Source: Rhodospirillales bacterium (GTDB lineage: Bacteria > Pseudomonadota > Alphaproteobacteria > Acetobacterales > Acetobacteraceae). From it: a DNA stretch of 64,000 bases. A program made the translations under genes and the position numbers. The DNA lies in contig JAGWQN010000073.1 of NCBI GenBank assembly GCA_028869995.1, positions 40,442-104,441 on the forward strand, written 5' to 3'. The notes beneath the pieces were generated by a model that saw only the letters and a list, made by a program, of their open reading frames with translations, had not been told where the DNA came from and ran no database searches. This document shows, piece after piece, positions 1 through 9,256 of the stretch; the stretch's first letter is position 1; each line of letters begins with the position of its first letter.

Positions 1-838
1 CCGACTGCAATTGCGGGTCGCTGCCGGTGAAGTCGAGCACCGCCTCCTCGCCGCGCACCCGCACCGTGAGCTTGAGCCGGCAGGGCACGCCGCCCGGCGC
101 GTCCTCGTCGATATAGTCGGTGAAGACGTAGTCGCCGTCCTCCATCGCGGCGAACAGCCGGCGCGCCTGCCGCTCGGCAAGATCGAGCACGCCGTACATC
201 GCCTGGCACACTGTCTCGATACCAAAACGATCGACCGCCTGGTGGATCTTGCGCTCCGCGGTCTTGAGCGAGGCGATCTGGGCGTTGAGGTCGCCCCAGT
301 TCTGTTCCGGCATCCGCACGTTGCGCAGCATGACGGCGAGGAGCTTCTGGTCGATCCTCCCGCCCTCGACCAGCTTGCACGGCGGGATGCGGATCCCCTC
401 CTGGTGCACCTCCGTCAGCGCCCGCGACAGCGAGGCCGGCACCGCGCCGCCCATGTCGGTGTTGTGGATATGCCCGACCGCGAAGCAGATCAGCCGCTCG
501 CCGGCGAAGATCGGCATCCACAGATGTATGTCCGGCGCATGCGTGCACACGAAGCCGGAATAGGGGTCGTTGGTGATGCAGATGTCGCCGGGCGCGTAGC
601 TCTCGAGCGCGCCGATCACAGGGGCATAGTCGAGGCCGACGAACCAGGTGGCGCCGAGGTCCTTGGGGCTGGCGAAGGTCTGCCCGCACGGCGTCACCAG
701 GCCGCTGGTGAAATCCTCCGTCTCCTTGACGAAGGCGGAGTGTGCCGTGCGCAGCAGCGTATAGGCCATGCTCTCGGCCGCCGCCTCGAAATGGCTCTTG
801 AGGATCTGTAACGTGACCGGATCGAGTGTCTCGCTCAT
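1..838 (-). CDS. hyuB: Hydantoinase B/oxoprolinase-type subunit, 3'-truncated by window edge
   Basis: The minus-strand reading frame starts MSETLDPVTLQIL and runs off the left edge, so only about 279 N-terminal residues are seen (the family is usually 500-700). It carries the family's typical N-terminal block, with RTAHSAFVKETEDF, ITNDPYSG and GHIHNTDMGG. HyuB partners HyuA in ATP-dependent opening of cyclic amides (N-methylhydantoin, oxoproline, lactams) or in ATP-dependent carboxylation (acetone/acetophenone carboxylase relatives). The start overlaps the hyuA stop by four bases (ATGA), so the two are translationally coupled. It is clearly paralogous to the hyuB at 57.2 kb, with the same motifs in the same order. 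The six-frame track does not list it because it has no stop inside the window. The substrate is unknown. Confidence 0.9.
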   Translation of the reverse strand, partial: MSETLDPVTLQILKSHFEAAAESMAYTLLRTAHSAFVKETEDFTSGLVTPCGQTFASPKDLGATWFVGLDYAPVIGALESYAPGDICITNDPYSGFVCTHAPDIHLWMPIFAGERLICFAVGHIHNTDMGGAVPASLSRALTEVHQEGIRIPPCKLVEGGRIDQKLLAVMLRNVRMPEQNWGDLNAQIASLKTAERKIHQAVDRFGIETVCQAMYGVLDLAERQARRLFAAMEDGDYVFTDYIDEDAPGGVPCRLKLTVRVRGEEAVLDFTGSDPQLQS

Positions 839-2880
839 GCGTGCCCCCGCCGCAGGATCATGTTGCCGAACGCATCCACCTCGCCATCGAAGCCAGGCGG
901 CACCCAGCAGGTGGCGTCGTCCTGGGCGACCACGGCGGGGCCCGCGAAGCGGCTGCCCGGCGTCAGCGCCTCGCGGCTGAACAGGGCGGCCTCCACCATG
1001 CCACCGCGATGCGCGACACGCACCCGCCCGCGCGGCGCCGGCGTATGCGGCGCGACCTCGGCCGCCGGGAAGTCCGGCTTCGGCGTCGTGCCGGCGATCA
1101 CCACCCTGAGGGCCACCAGGTGCACCGGTGCCGCGGTGTCGGCATGGCCATAGACGTCCTCGTGGCGGGCATGGAACGCGGCCGCGATCCGTTGCGTCTC
1201 CGCACCGGTGATCCAGGCCGCCTCGAGCGGCACCTCGAGCTCGTAGGACTGGCCGCGATAGCGCATGTCGGCGGTCACGCTGATCCGCCCCGCTCCGCCG
1301 TCGCCCTGGTTGTCCGCGAGCCAGGCGCGCGCCTGCGCCTGCAGCCCCGCCAGCGCCGCGGCCAGCGCCGGCATCGCCGCGTCGGCGACATCGAGGAACA
1401 CCACGCGCACGAAGTCCGATCGCAGGTCCGCCAGCAGCCCGCCCAGCGCCGCGAGCACGCCCGGCGCCTGCGGCACGATCACCGCGGCCATCCCCAGCTC
1501 CTCGGCGAGCAGGCAGCCCAGCATCGGCCCCGCGCCGCCGAACGCGAGCAGCGCGTAGCCGCTCGGCTCCTCGCCCACCTGCGAGTAGAGCCGGCTGACC
1601 TCGCGATACATGTTGGCCACGGCGAGCGCGATCACCGCCTCCGCCGCCGCCACGCGCCCGCGCCCGAGTGCCGTCGCCACCCGGTCCATCGCCGCCTCCG
1701 CCGCCGCGAGATCGACCGCGACCGCGCCATAGCCGAGTTCGCCCGCGCCCAGCACGCCGGCCACGGCGAACGCGTCGGTGATCGTCGCCTGCGTGCCGCC
1801 GCGCCCGTAGCAGGCCGGGCCCGGCACCGAGCCCGCGCTCTGCGGCCCGACCCGCAGCACGCCCAGCCCGTCCACCGTCGCGATCGACCCGCCGCCCGCA
1901 CCGATCGAGGAGACGGAGACCGTCGGCAGGTAGATCGGATACTCGCCCACCAGCTCGCCGCTGCGAAAATCCGGCAGCCCGTCACGCAGCAGGGCAACGT
2001 CGGCGCTGGTGCCGCCGATATCGAGGCTCATCACCCGCGCGAACCCCGCCTGGCGCGCCACGAACCCGGCGCCGATCGCCCCCGCCGCGGTGCCCGACAG
2101 CAGCATCTCGATGCTGCGCACCTTGCCGGCCGCGGCCGTCATCACGCCGCCGTTGGACTTGGTGATCATCGGCGCCGCCGGCACGCCGCGCTGCGCCAGC
2201 GCCGCCTCCAGCCGGGTGATGTAGTGCGCGACCATCGGCTGCACCGAGCCGTGGATGCAGGCCGTGACACTGCGCTCGTACTCGCGCACGATCGGCCACA
2301 CCTCCGCCGAGCAGAACACCGGCAGCCCAGGCCTTGCCGCGGCGATGATGCGCCGCACCTCCCGCTCGTGGTCGGGGTTGGCATACGAATGCAGCAGCGC
2401 GACCACGATGGCCTCCGCTCCCAGCACCTCGGCCTGCGCCAGCGCGGCCAGCACGCTCGCCTCGTCCGGCGCCAGCGCGGTGCTGCCGTCCGGGTTCATG
2501 CGTGCGCGGATCTCGAGCACCCGCTCGCGCGGCACCAGCGGCTGCGGCCGGCGCGAGAACAGGTCGTAGGGGTCGGGGATCTTGAGGCGCGCCAACTCCA
2601 GCACATCGCGAAACCCCGCGGTGACGAACAGGCACAGCCGCGCGCCGCGCTTCTGGATGATCGCGTTCACGCCGACCGTGGAACCATGCGTGAAGTAGGT
2701 GATCGCGGTGGGCGCGATGGCGAACCGGCGCTCGATCTCCTCCAGCCCCTGCAGCACCTCCGCGCCCGGTGCGTCCGGCCGCGACAGCACCTTGAGCGTC
2801 TGCAACGAGCGGGTTGCCTCGTCGACCACGCAGAAATCGGTGAACGTGCCGCCGATATCCACGCCGACCCGATAGCCCAT
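835..2880 (-). CDS. hyuA: Hydantoinase A / 5-oxoprolinase-type ATP-binding subunit
   Basis: The protein has 681 residues from ATG at 2880 (MGYRVGVDIGG), preceded by a good ribosome site (GGAAGGAACGACG). The track extends the ORF a further 90 codons upstream, but that part is low-complexity and lacks family homology. Two acetate-kinase-fold phosphate loops are visible: DIGGTFTDF near residue 7 and DIGGTSADVALL near 290. A third glycine motif, FGGAGPM, lies near the C-terminal third. These define the Hydant_A_N plus Hydantoinase_A architecture, which binds ATP and activates the ring carbonyl. It is cotranscribed with hyuB. It is roughly half identical by eye over the N-terminal 130 residues to the hyuA at 55.2 kb. 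It could be an N-methylhydantoinase, oxoprolinase, lactamase or carboxylase subunit; nothing nearby fixes the substrate. Confidence 0.92.
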   Translation of the reverse strand: MGYRVGVDIGGTFTDFCVVDEATRSLQTLKVLSRPDAPGAEVLQGLEEIERRFAIAPTAITYFTHGSTVGVNAIIQKRGARLCLFVTAGFRDVLELARLKIPDPYDLFSRRPQPLVPRERVLEIRARMNPDGSTALAPDEASVLAALAQAEVLGAEAIVVALLHSYANPDHEREVRRIIAAARPGLPVFCSAEVWPIVREYERSVTACIHGSVQPMVAHYITRLEAALAQRGVPAAPMITKSNGGVMTAAAGKVRSIEMLLSGTAAGAIGAGFVARQAGFARVMSLDIGGTSADVALLRDGLPDFRSGELVGEYPIYLPTVSVSSIGAGGGSIATVDGLGVLRVGPQSAGSVPGPACYGRGGTQATITDAFAVAGVLGAGELGYGAVAVDLAAAEAAMDRVATALGRGRVAAAEAVIALAVANMYREVSRLYSQVGEEPSGYALLAFGGAGPMLGCLLAEELGMAAVIVPQAPGVLAALGGLLADLRSDFVRVVFLDVADAAMPALAAALAGLQAQARAWLADNQGDGGAGRISVTADMRYRGQSYELEVPLEAAWITGAETQRIAAAFHARHEDVYGHADTAAPVHLVALRVVIAGTTPKPDFPAAEVAPHTPAPRGRVRVAHRGGMVEAALFSREALTPGSRFAGPAVVAQDDATCWVPPGFDGEVDAFGNMILRRGHA

Positions 2881-3158
2881 CGTCGTTCCTTCCCTGCGCC
2901 GGCGCTTGCGCGCGCACCGTCTTGCGCGTGCCAGACGTTGCGCGCAGTGTGGACGTGGCGTGCGGCTCGTCAACACGCTGCGTCTGCGTGGCAGGCGGGC
3001 GAAGCGGGCAGGGCTGGCGTCCGCGGCACGGCAGCCGGCGCGGATAGGCCTGGTGGACGATACCGCCGGACGACGATCAGGGCGCCGCATCCGCGGGCGC
3101 GCGCCTGGGGGCGCGAGCGCGGTGCCGGCGTTGTGCGGAAAGCAGCTCGGAGGCACGG

Positions 3159-3785
3159 ATGGCGACGCTGGATGTCCGCACCCTCAGGCGGCCGGGGCTT
3201 GCCGCGGTGTCGTTTCGCATCCAGTCCGGAGAGTGCCTGGCGGTGCAGGGCGCCTCCGGTGCCGGAAAGACCCTGCTGCTTCGCGCGATCGCCGATCTCG
3301 ATCCCGCTGACGGCGACGTCGCCCTCGACGGCGTCAGCCGCGAGGCGATGCCGGCGCCGCGGTGGCGGCGGCTGGTGGGCTACCTGCCCGCGGAGTCCGG
3401 CTGGTGGGCCGAGACCGTGCGCGAGCATTTCCTGGACTGGGCGAAGGCGCTCGCGCTGATCCGCCGCCTTGGGTTTGCGGAGGATCCGGCTGGCTGGCCG
3501 ATCGCCCGGCTCTCGACCGGCGAACGGCAGCGCCTGGCCCTGGCCCGGGCCCTGGCCATGGAGCCGCAGGCGCTGCTGCTGGACGAGCCCACCGCTTCCC
3601 TCGACCCGACCTCGGTCGCGACGGTGGAGGCCATGGTGCGCGAACGCCGCGATCGGGGTGCCTGCGTCCTGTGGGTCACGCACGACGGCGTCCAGGCGGC
3701 CCGTGTGGCGACGCGGCGGCTCTGCATCGAGGCCGGCCGGGCGTGGGAGGAGGGGACGCACGGATGCCCAGCTATATCGCTCTGA
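3159..3785 (+). CDS. fetA: ABC transporter ATP-binding protein, FetA/YbbL type
   Basis: A short 208-residue ABC ATPase. Walker A is GASGAGKT at residues 31-38, the signature is LSTGERQR and Walker B is ALLLDEPT, followed by a switch His in WVTHDG. It starts at an ATG with GGAGG seven bases upstream. The 3' end overlaps fetB by about 22 bases, so the two are one unit. In Escherichia coli the FetAB pair exports iron and protects against oxidative stress; here that role is inferred from the FetB-family partner. It is divergent from hyuA across about 280 bases, which must hold both promoters. Confidence 0.82.
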   Translation: MATLDVRTLRRPGLAAVSFRIQSGECLAVQGASGAGKTLLLRAIADLDPADGDVALDGVSREAMPAPRWRRLVGYLPAESGWWAETVREHFLDWAKALALIRRLGFAEDPAGWPIARLSTGERQRLALARALAMEPQALLLDEPTASLDPTSVATVEAMVRERRDRGACVLWVTHDGVQAARVATRRLCIEAGRAWEEGTHGCPAISL

Positions 3786-4570
3786 GCTATGGCGACCTGG
3801 CGCTGGCGGCGGTGCTGGTCCTGGTCGACGGCGCACTCTCGTTGCTGCTCGATCTCGACATTCATCGGCAGCTGCTGGTGGCGACGCTGCGCATGGTCGT
3901 TCAGCTCGCGCTGATGGGCGTCGTGCTGACGGCGCTGTTCCGTATCGTTTCGCCCTTCTGGACCGCGGTGGCGGGCCTCGTCATGGTGGGCTTTGCCGGA
4001 CGCGAGATCGTCGCCCGGCAGGAACGGCGGCTCGCGGGCTTCTGGGCCTATGGCCTCGGCACCGTCAGCATGATGGTCTCGGCGACCCTCGTGACGATCC
4101 TGGCGCTGACCACGGCGATCCGGCCGCAGCCGTGGTTCAATCCCCGTTACGCGATACCGTTGCTCGGCATGATCCTCGGCAACGCGATGACCGGCATCTC
4201 GCTCGGCCTCAACGCGTTCACCACCGGCCTGTCGCAGCGGCGCCCGGCGGTCGAGGCCCAGCTGATGCTGGGCGCGACCCGCCGCCAGGCGCTGGGCCCG
4301 GTGGTTCGCCAGTCGCTGCGCTCGGCGCTCATGCCGACCATCAACGCCATGAGCGCGATGGGCCTCGTCTCGCTGCCTGGCATGATGACCGGCCAGATCC
4401 TGGGCGGCGTGGCACCGGCGGAGGCGGTCAGGTATCAGCTGCTGATCATGTTCCTCATCGCCGGCGGAACGGGCATCGGCGCGGTCGCGGCTGTGATGGC
4501 CGGGCTTTACCGCCTGACCGATGCGCGTCACCGGCTGCGCCTGGATCGCCTGCGCTCCCCCGCGCGGTGA
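3764..4570 (+). CDS. fetB: Inner-membrane permease, FetB/YbbM (UPF0014) family
   Basis: The 268-residue protein starts at MPSYIALSYGDLALA; the track's earlier start lies inside fetA in another frame. It is very hydrophobic, with about seven predicted membrane spans. It carries the family's typical central stretch, with NPRYAIPLLGMILGN and the FTTGL...RRPAVEAQLMLGATRRQA loop. The family acts with a FetA-type ATPase as an ABC exporter, characterised as an iron exporter in E. coli. The gene ends 120 bases before the convergent LysR gene, with a strong hairpin between. Confidence 0.88.
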   Translation: MPSYIALSYGDLALAAVLVLVDGALSLLLDLDIHRQLLVATLRMVVQLALMGVVLTALFRIVSPFWTAVAGLVMVGFAGREIVARQERRLAGFWAYGLGTVSMMVSATLVTILALTTAIRPQPWFNPRYAIPLLGMILGNAMTGISLGLNAFTTGLSQRRPAVEAQLMLGATRRQALGPVVRQSLRSALMPTINAMSAMGLVSLPGMMTGQILGGVAPAEAVRYQLLIMFLIAGGTGIGAVAAVMAGLYRLTDARHRLRLDRLRSPAR

Positions 4571-4575
4571 GGGGC

Positions 4576-4660
4576 GGCGCCTGCAGGCGCCATGGGGTAT
4601 CGTTCCCGGCCCGGCCAAGCGGATCCGTTGCTGAACCGGTAACGATCCGCTCCGGGCCGG
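4576..4660. terminator. Hairpins between convergent fetB and LysR genes
   Basis: There is a perfect 16-base palindrome GGCGCCTGCAGGCGCC at 4576-4591. It is followed by a two-tier hairpin at 4606-4660: outer arms CCGGCCCGG/CCGGGCCGG, inner arms AGCGGATCCGTT/AACGATCCGCT with one bulge. No T-run follows. The position between two converging stop codons supports a bidirectional terminator. Confidence 0.6.
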
Positions 4661-4690
4661 CCCGCGCAACGCGGCCCTCAGCCCGGGCCG

Positions 4691-5608
4691 TCAGCGGCCG
4701 GCGGGCTCCTTCCGCCCGGCCAGGCTGCCCAGCATCGCCCAGACCTGCTGCGTCGCCGCGGACTGCGTGCCGGCAAGCCGCATCGCGTGCATCGCGATGG
4801 TCGTCTGGGTGAGCGGCTTGTTCAGCTGCAGCAGCGAGCCTGCCGCGATCTCGCGCGCCGCAAGCGACATCGGCACCCAGGCGACGCCGACGCCGGCGCT
4901 GGCGAGCTGCAGCGCGGTGAGCGTCAGCGCGGTCTCCGCCTTGGGCCGGATGAAGAAGTTCTCGCGCAATCCGGGGAGAAGCTCGCGGTCCATCACTTCG
5001 CCGAAGAACACGTCGGAAGGGTAGGCGATGATGGGCAGCTCGCGGCGGCGCATGTGTTCGGCCAGTTGCTTTCGCTCATCGGCGGCGAACACGGGCACGA
5101 CAGGCTCCTCGCCGATGAACCGTTCCTCCAGATACGAGCCCGTGCCGCTCTCTCGTTCCGCGTGCGTGCGATAGGCGATCATCAGGTTCGCCCGCCGCCG
5201 CACCAGCAGGTCGAAGCACTCGTCGCGATTGCCCGAACGTGCATGCACGCTCACGTCCATTACCGCCGACAGCGCTTCGATGAGGCGCGGCACGATGGTC
5301 GTCGCGATGGCGTGCTGGCTGGCGATGACGAAACGATTGGGGCCGCTCTTGTCGTGCGCGCGCAGCTCGTAGAGCAGCTTGTTCATGCGCGCGGAGAGAT
5401 CCTGCAGCACCTCGCTCTGTGCGAGGACGGTGGCGCGCAGGCGTATCGGCCGGCTCGACCTGTCGATCAGCTCGGCGCCGACCTGCTGTTCGATCAACCG
5501 GATGCGACGCGAGAAGGCGGGCTGGCTGACATGGCGCAGGTCCGCCGCCGCGCTGAGCGAGCCGGCGCGCAGGATAGCCAGGATATCCTCGATCCATTCC
5601 AGTCGCAT
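4691..5608 (-). CDS. LysR-family transcriptional regulator of the cuyA operon
   Basis: The 305-residue protein starts at [13 protein letters not shown] with GGAGGAG just upstream; the track's 23-residue extension has no support. The winged HTH spans about residues 3-62 ([25 protein letters not shown]), followed by a LysR substrate-binding domain. It is divergent from cuyA across a 152-base gap that holds a perfect inverted repeat. The classical LysR arrangement suggests it represses itself and activates the cuyA operon in response to a sulfonate or amino-acid ligand. The ligand is inference; the family assignment is firm. Confidence 0.9.
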   Translation of the reverse strand: MRLEWIEDILAILRAGSLSAAADLRHVSQPAFSRRIRLIEQQVGAELIDRSSRPIRLRATVLAQSEVLQDLSARMNKLLYELRAHDKSGPNRFVIASQHAIATTIVPRLIEALSAVMDVSVHARSGNRDECFDLLVRRRANLMIAYRTHAERESGTGSYLEERFIGEEPVVPVFAADERKQLAEHMRRRELPIIAYPSDVFFGEVMDRELLPGLRENFFIRPKAETALTLTALQLASAGVGVAWVPMSLAAREIAAGSLLQLNKPLTQTTIAMHAMRLAGTQSAATQQVWAMLGSLAGRKEPAGR

Positions 5609-5637
5609 GGGCTCCTCCGGTACCGCCGTTCGGTGCA

Positions 5638-5660
5638 CAATATGCAGTTCATGCATATTG
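5638..5660. promoter_or_regulatory. Perfect palindromic operator in the LysR/cuyA divergent promoter
   Basis: The sequence CAATATGCA-GTTCA-TGCATATTG is a perfect nine-base inverted repeat with a five-base spacer. It lies 29 bases upstream of the LysR start and about 100 bases upstream of cuyA. It is AT-rich in an otherwise GC-rich gap. Position and symmetry fit a LysR regulator's recognition/autoregulatory site. Confidence 0.65.
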
Positions 5661-5760
5661 CCTGACCAAATCGGCAATTGAAACCTCCGGCCGGCCCGCT
5701 ATCGTCCCCGTCAACGGGCACTTCGCAGGCCCACCGTGTGCTCGGGTTAGGGAGTCCAGT

Positions 5761-6810
5761 ATGCACCTGTCGCGTTTTCCTCGGCTGCACTTTGCGCACC
5801 TGCCGACGCCGCTCGAGAAGCTGCCGCGCCTGAGCGAGGCGCTGGGCGGCCCCGAGATCTGGATCAAGCGTGACGACTGCACCGGGCTCTCGACCGGCGG
5901 CAACAAGACGCGAAAGCTCGAGTTCCTGATGGCCGAGGCGTTGGCCCAGGGCGCCGACCGCGTGCTCACCCAGGGTGCCACGCAGTCCAACCACGCGCGT
6001 CAGACCGCGGCCGCGGCGGCCAAGCTGGGGCTTGCCTGCCATATCCTGCTCGAGGACCGCACCGGCTCCACGGACCCCGACTACAACGCCAACGGCAACG
6101 TGCTGCTCGACTTCCTGCACGGCGCGACGGCCGAGAAGCGGCCGAGCGGGCTCGACATGAATCAGGAACTCGAGCGTGTCGCCGATCGCTTCCGGGCCGC
6201 CGGCGGCAAGCCCTATGCGATCCCGGGCGGCGGCTCCAACACCACCGGCGCGCTGGGCTACGTCAACTGCGCGCTGGAACTGGTCTCGCAGGCGAACGAC
6301 CGCGACCTGGTCATCGATCACCTGGTCCTGGCCACCGGCAGCGCCGGCACGCAGGCTGGCCTGCTGGCCGGCCTCTCGGCTCTCAACGCGCACATCCCGG
6401 TGCTGGGCATCGGCGTGCGGGCGCCCAAGGAAAAGCAGGAGGAGAACGTCTTCCGCCTCGCTGCCGCCACCGCCGAGCGTCTCGGCTGCCCTGAGGTCGT
6501 CAAGCGCGCGGATGTCGTCGCGGACTGCAACTATGTCGGCCCGGGTTACGGCATGCCGACCCCTGGCTGCATCGAGGCGATCACCATGTTCGCGGAGCTC
6601 GAGGGAATTCTCCTGGACCCCGTCTACAGCGGCAAGGGTGCTGCGGGCATGATCAACCTGATCCGCGAGGGCCACTTCAAGCGGGGTGAGCGGATCGTGT
6701 TCCTCCACACGGGCGGGTCCGCCGCCCTGTTCGGCTACACCAAGATCTTCGACTTCGGCGAGCGGACACGGTCGCTCGCCGCCAAGGCGCAGCGGCGCGA
6801 GGCGGCGTAA
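5761..6810 (+). CDS. cuyA: L-cysteate sulfo-lyase / D-cysteine desulfhydrase family PLP enzyme
   Basis: A 349-residue fold-type II PLP enzyme of the ACC-deaminase/D-cysteine desulfhydrase family. The pyridoxal Lys is K49 in [23 protein letters not shown], the glycine-rich phosphate loop region and LHTGG follow. The sequence strongly recalls characterised CuyA ([34 protein letters not shown]), which converts L-cysteate to pyruvate, ammonia and sulfite. D-cysteine desulfhydrase is the main alternative. Sulfonate-type ABC transporters and an HpsN-like dehydrogenase in the same operon favour cysteate. It starts at ATG with AGGGAG upstream, and the stop overlaps the next start (TAATG). Confidence 0.82.
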   Translation: MHLSRFPRLHFAHLPTPLEKLPRLSEALGGPEIWIKRDDCTGLSTGGNKTRKLEFLMAEALAQGADRVLTQGATQSNHARQTAAAAAKLGLACHILLEDRTGSTDPDYNANGNVLLDFLHGATAEKRPSGLDMNQELERVADRFRAAGGKPYAIPGGGSNTTGALGYVNCALELVSQANDRDLVIDHLVLATGSAGTQAGLLAGLSALNAHIPVLGIGVRAPKEKQEENVFRLAAATAERLGCPEVVKRADVVADCNYVGPGYGMPTPGCIEAITMFAELEGILLDPVYSGKGAAGMINLIREGHFKRGERIVFLHTGGSAALFGYTKIFDFGERTRSLAAKAQRREAA

Positions 6811-8021
6811 TGGTGCCGCCGCCCTTCCGGGGCGTCTTTACGCAGCAGGAGCCGATCGACGAGGCGTCGATCGCGGGCGCCGTCGCTGTGCTCCGGTCCG
6901 GGCGGCTCCACCGCTACAACGTTCTGCCCGGGGAGGTTTCCGAGGCGGCCCTGCTCGAGCGCGAGTATGCCGCCTGGCAGGGTAGCCGCTACTGCCTGGC
7001 CTGCGCCTCGGGGGGGCAGGCGATGCAGCTCGCGCTGCGCGCCTTCGGCCTCGCGGCGGGAGAGCCGGTTCTGACCAACGCCTTCACGCTCGCGCCGGTT
7101 CCTGGCGCGATCGTCGCGGCTGGTGGTCGTCCGGTGTTCGTCGAGACCACGGCCGACCTGGTGATCGACCTGGACGATCTGGCGCGAAAGGCGGGCGAGA
7201 GCGGCTCGCGCCTGTTGCTGCTCTCGCATATGCGCGGCCACCTCGTGGACATGGAGGCTCTGGGCCGGCTTCTGGCCGAGCGCGGCGTGACGCTGATCGA
7301 GGATTGCGCGCACACGATGGGCGCGCGGTGGAAGGGGCGGCGCAGCGGCTCCTTCGGCCTTGCCGCGTGCTTCAGCGCGCAGACTTACAAGCACATCAAT
7401 TCCGGCGAAGGCGGGCTGCTGGTCTCGGACGATGCGGCGCTGATGGCGCGCGCCATCGTCTCCTCGGGATCCTACATGCTCTACGATCGCCATGGCGCGG
7501 CGCCGGAGCTGGACCAGTTTGCCGCCGCGCGCCTGGAGAGCCCCAACCTCTCGGCGCGGATGGACAATCTGCGCGCCGCGATCCTGCGGCCCCAGCTGGC
7601 AGCGCTGGACCGCAACATCGATCGCTGGAACGAGCGTTACGCGGCCGTCGCGCATGAGCTCGAGCGGGTGCAGGCGATCCGCCTGCCGGCGCGGCCGTCC
7701 GCCGAGTCTTTTGTTGGCAGTTCGATCCAGTTTCTGGTTCCGGGCATTGGGGCTGAGACCGCAAGGCGTTTTGTCGCGGCGAACGCGGCCCTCGGTGTCG
7801 AGCTGAAATGGTTCGGCGATCCCGAGCCTCGCGGATACACCAGCACTCATCTCAGTTGGCGCTTCGTCGATCCCCAGGTTCTGCCGGCCACGGATCGGAT
7901 TCTGTCCGATGTCTTCGACATGCGCATTCCCTTGACTTTCTCGGTCGGGGATTGCACGCAAATCGGACAGATCATCGCGCATTGTGCCGGCGAACTCGGG
8001 GCCGCGGCGATGGCCGGATAA
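6810..8021 (+). CDS. DegT/DnrJ/EryC1/StrS-family PLP aminotransferase-like protein
   Basis: A 403-residue fold-type I PLP protein. The likely Schiff-base Lys is K194 in AQTYKHINSGEGG, and LIEDCAHTMGA carries the Asp that contacts the pyridine nitrogen. DegT enzymes usually aminate keto-sugars, but no sugar-nucleotide gene is nearby. It is one-base coupled to cuyA and precedes a sulfonate-type binding protein. A role with a C3 sulfonate (for example sulfopyruvate/cysteate amination or racemisation) is therefore possible but purely inferential. A role in a different amine or keto-acid conversion is equally open. Confidence 0.8.
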   Translation: MVPPPFRGVFTQQEPIDEASIAGAVAVLRSGRLHRYNVLPGEVSEAALLEREYAAWQGSRYCLACASGGQAMQLALRAFGLAAGEPVLTNAFTLAPVPGAIVAAGGRPVFVETTADLVIDLDDLARKAGESGSRLLLLSHMRGHLVDMEALGRLLAERGVTLIEDCAHTMGARWKGRRSGSFGLAACFSAQTYKHINSGEGGLLVSDDAALMARAIVSSGSYMLYDRHGAAPELDQFAAARLESPNLSARMDNLRAAILRPQLAALDRNIDRWNERYAAVAHELERVQAIRLPARPSAESFVGSSIQFLVPGIGAETARRFVAANAALGVELKWFGDPEPRGYTSTHLSWRFVDPQVLPATDRILSDVFDMRIPLTFSVGDCTQIGQIIAHCAGELGAAAMAG

Positions 8022-8081
8022 CGAGGTCGCCCGCGTCGGTGCGGCGCGGACGAGAAACAGCAAAACCGGGAGGATGAACCA

Positions 8082-9077
8082 ATGAGCGTTTCAAGGAGAG
8101 CTTTTGTCGGCGGGGCGATCGCGTCCGCTGGCGTGGTGGCATCGGCACGCGCGGCGTCGCCGGTGGTCGTGGCCACATTCGGCGATCCGACACCGACGCA
8201 GATGGCGGCCCACGATCATCTGCTCTCGAAGGGAAGCGGCTGGAACCTGCAGTGGCGGAAGTTCGATTCCGGCACGAACGTGATTGCCGCGATGGCGTCG
8301 GGCGACGTGAAGATCGGCGAGCTGGGTTCGTCGCCGCTGGCGATCGCCGCCACGCAGGGCGTCGATCTGGTCATGTTCATGATCGACTACGTGATCGGCA
8401 CCTCCGAATCGCTGATCGTGCGCAACGGCGCCGGGATCAAGACGCTCGCCGACCTCAAGGGCAAGCGCGTCGCGACACCCGTCGGTTCGACCTCGCACTT
8501 CTCGCTGATGGGTGCCCTGGCGCATGCCAACATCCCGGCCAAGGATGTGCAGATCATGAACATGGCGCCGAACCAGATCGCCGCGGCCTGGGCGCAGAAG
8601 GCGATCGATGCCGCCTTCATCTGGCCGCCGGTGCAGACCCAGATCCTCAAGACAGGGCGGCGCCTGGTCGGGGCGGACACGGTGGCAAAATGGGGCTACC
8701 CGACCTTCAATGCCTGGGTGGTCAACCGGAAGTTCGCCGAACAGAACAAAAAGGAACTGATCGGCTTCATGCGCGCGATTGGGGCGGCGAACCAATCCTA
8801 CCTCAAGGATCCGGCCGCCTGGACGGCGAGCAGCGCCCCCGTCAAGGCCATCGCCGCCAACACCGGAGCATCCCCAGCGGATGTGCCCGAGATCATCAAG
8901 GGCTACGACTTCATCCCGCTCAAAGATCAGCTGCAGCCGCAGTGGATGGGTGGCCAGATGGCGAAGACGATCAAGCAGACGGCTGAGTTCCTCAAGAGCC
9001 TCCACCGCCTGAACAACGTCCTGCCCAGCTACGATAAATTCGTGACGACCGAATACCTCAAGGAAGCGCTGGCCTGA
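8082..9077 (+). CDS. ABC transporter substrate-binding protein, taurine/sulfonate (TauA/SsuA) type
   Basis: A 331-residue periplasmic binding protein. The N-terminus MSVSRRAFVGGAIASAG contains a twin-arginine motif and ends in a probable ASARAA cleavage site, so Tat export is likely. The mature part has the NMT1/SsuA-like pattern: MASGDVKIGELGSSPLAIAA, LKGKRVATPVGSTSHFSLM, and AAFIWPPVQ. It starts with GGGAGG upstream. A strong hairpin eight bases after the stop probably raises its transcript level relative to the ATPase and permease that follow. Ligand class (taurine, cysteate, DHPS or another sulfonate) is inferred from family and operon. Confidence 0.87.
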   Translation: MSVSRRAFVGGAIASAGVVASARAASPVVVATFGDPTPTQMAAHDHLLSKGSGWNLQWRKFDSGTNVIAAMASGDVKIGELGSSPLAIAATQGVDLVMFMIDYVIGTSESLIVRNGAGIKTLADLKGKRVATPVGSTSHFSLMGALAHANIPAKDVQIMNMAPNQIAAAWAQKAIDAAFIWPPVQTQILKTGRRLVGADTVAKWGYPTFNAWVVNRKFAEQNKKELIGFMRAIGAANQSYLKDPAAWTASSAPVKAIAANTGASPADVPEIIKGYDFIPLKDQLQPQWMGGQMAKTIKQTAEFLKSLHRLNNVLPSYDKFVTTEYLKEALA

Positions 9078-9084
9078 GTGGCGC

Positions 9085-9114
9085 GGCTGGCCGTCCCGGC
9101 AGGGACGGCCAGCC
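9085..9114 (+). terminator. Perfect 13-bp hairpin directly after the binding-protein gene
   Basis: Arms GGCTGGCCGTCCC and GGGACGGCCAGCC are separated by a four-base loop (GGCA), eight bases after the stop. No T-run follows. In such a position it either attenuates read-through into the ATPase gene or protects the upstream mRNA from 3' decay. The rest of the gap to 9256 shows no gene. Confidence 0.6.
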
Positions 9115-9256
9115 TGTGCATCCGCACGTTGACGGCGGCGGCTGTGCCGAACACCGATCGCGTTCCGGTGCTCGGCGCGAGCCGGCGATTGTGGCCAGGG
9201 GTCGATGCGGAGCGGGCTTCCTCCGCGGGGATCCCTCATTCCGGGGAAGTGGGGAC

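Noticed and set aside
826-3459. 877-codon plus-strand ORF
   Set aside because: Shadow of hyuA on the opposite strand, with Arg/His-rich composition and no homology; fetA lies in another frame.
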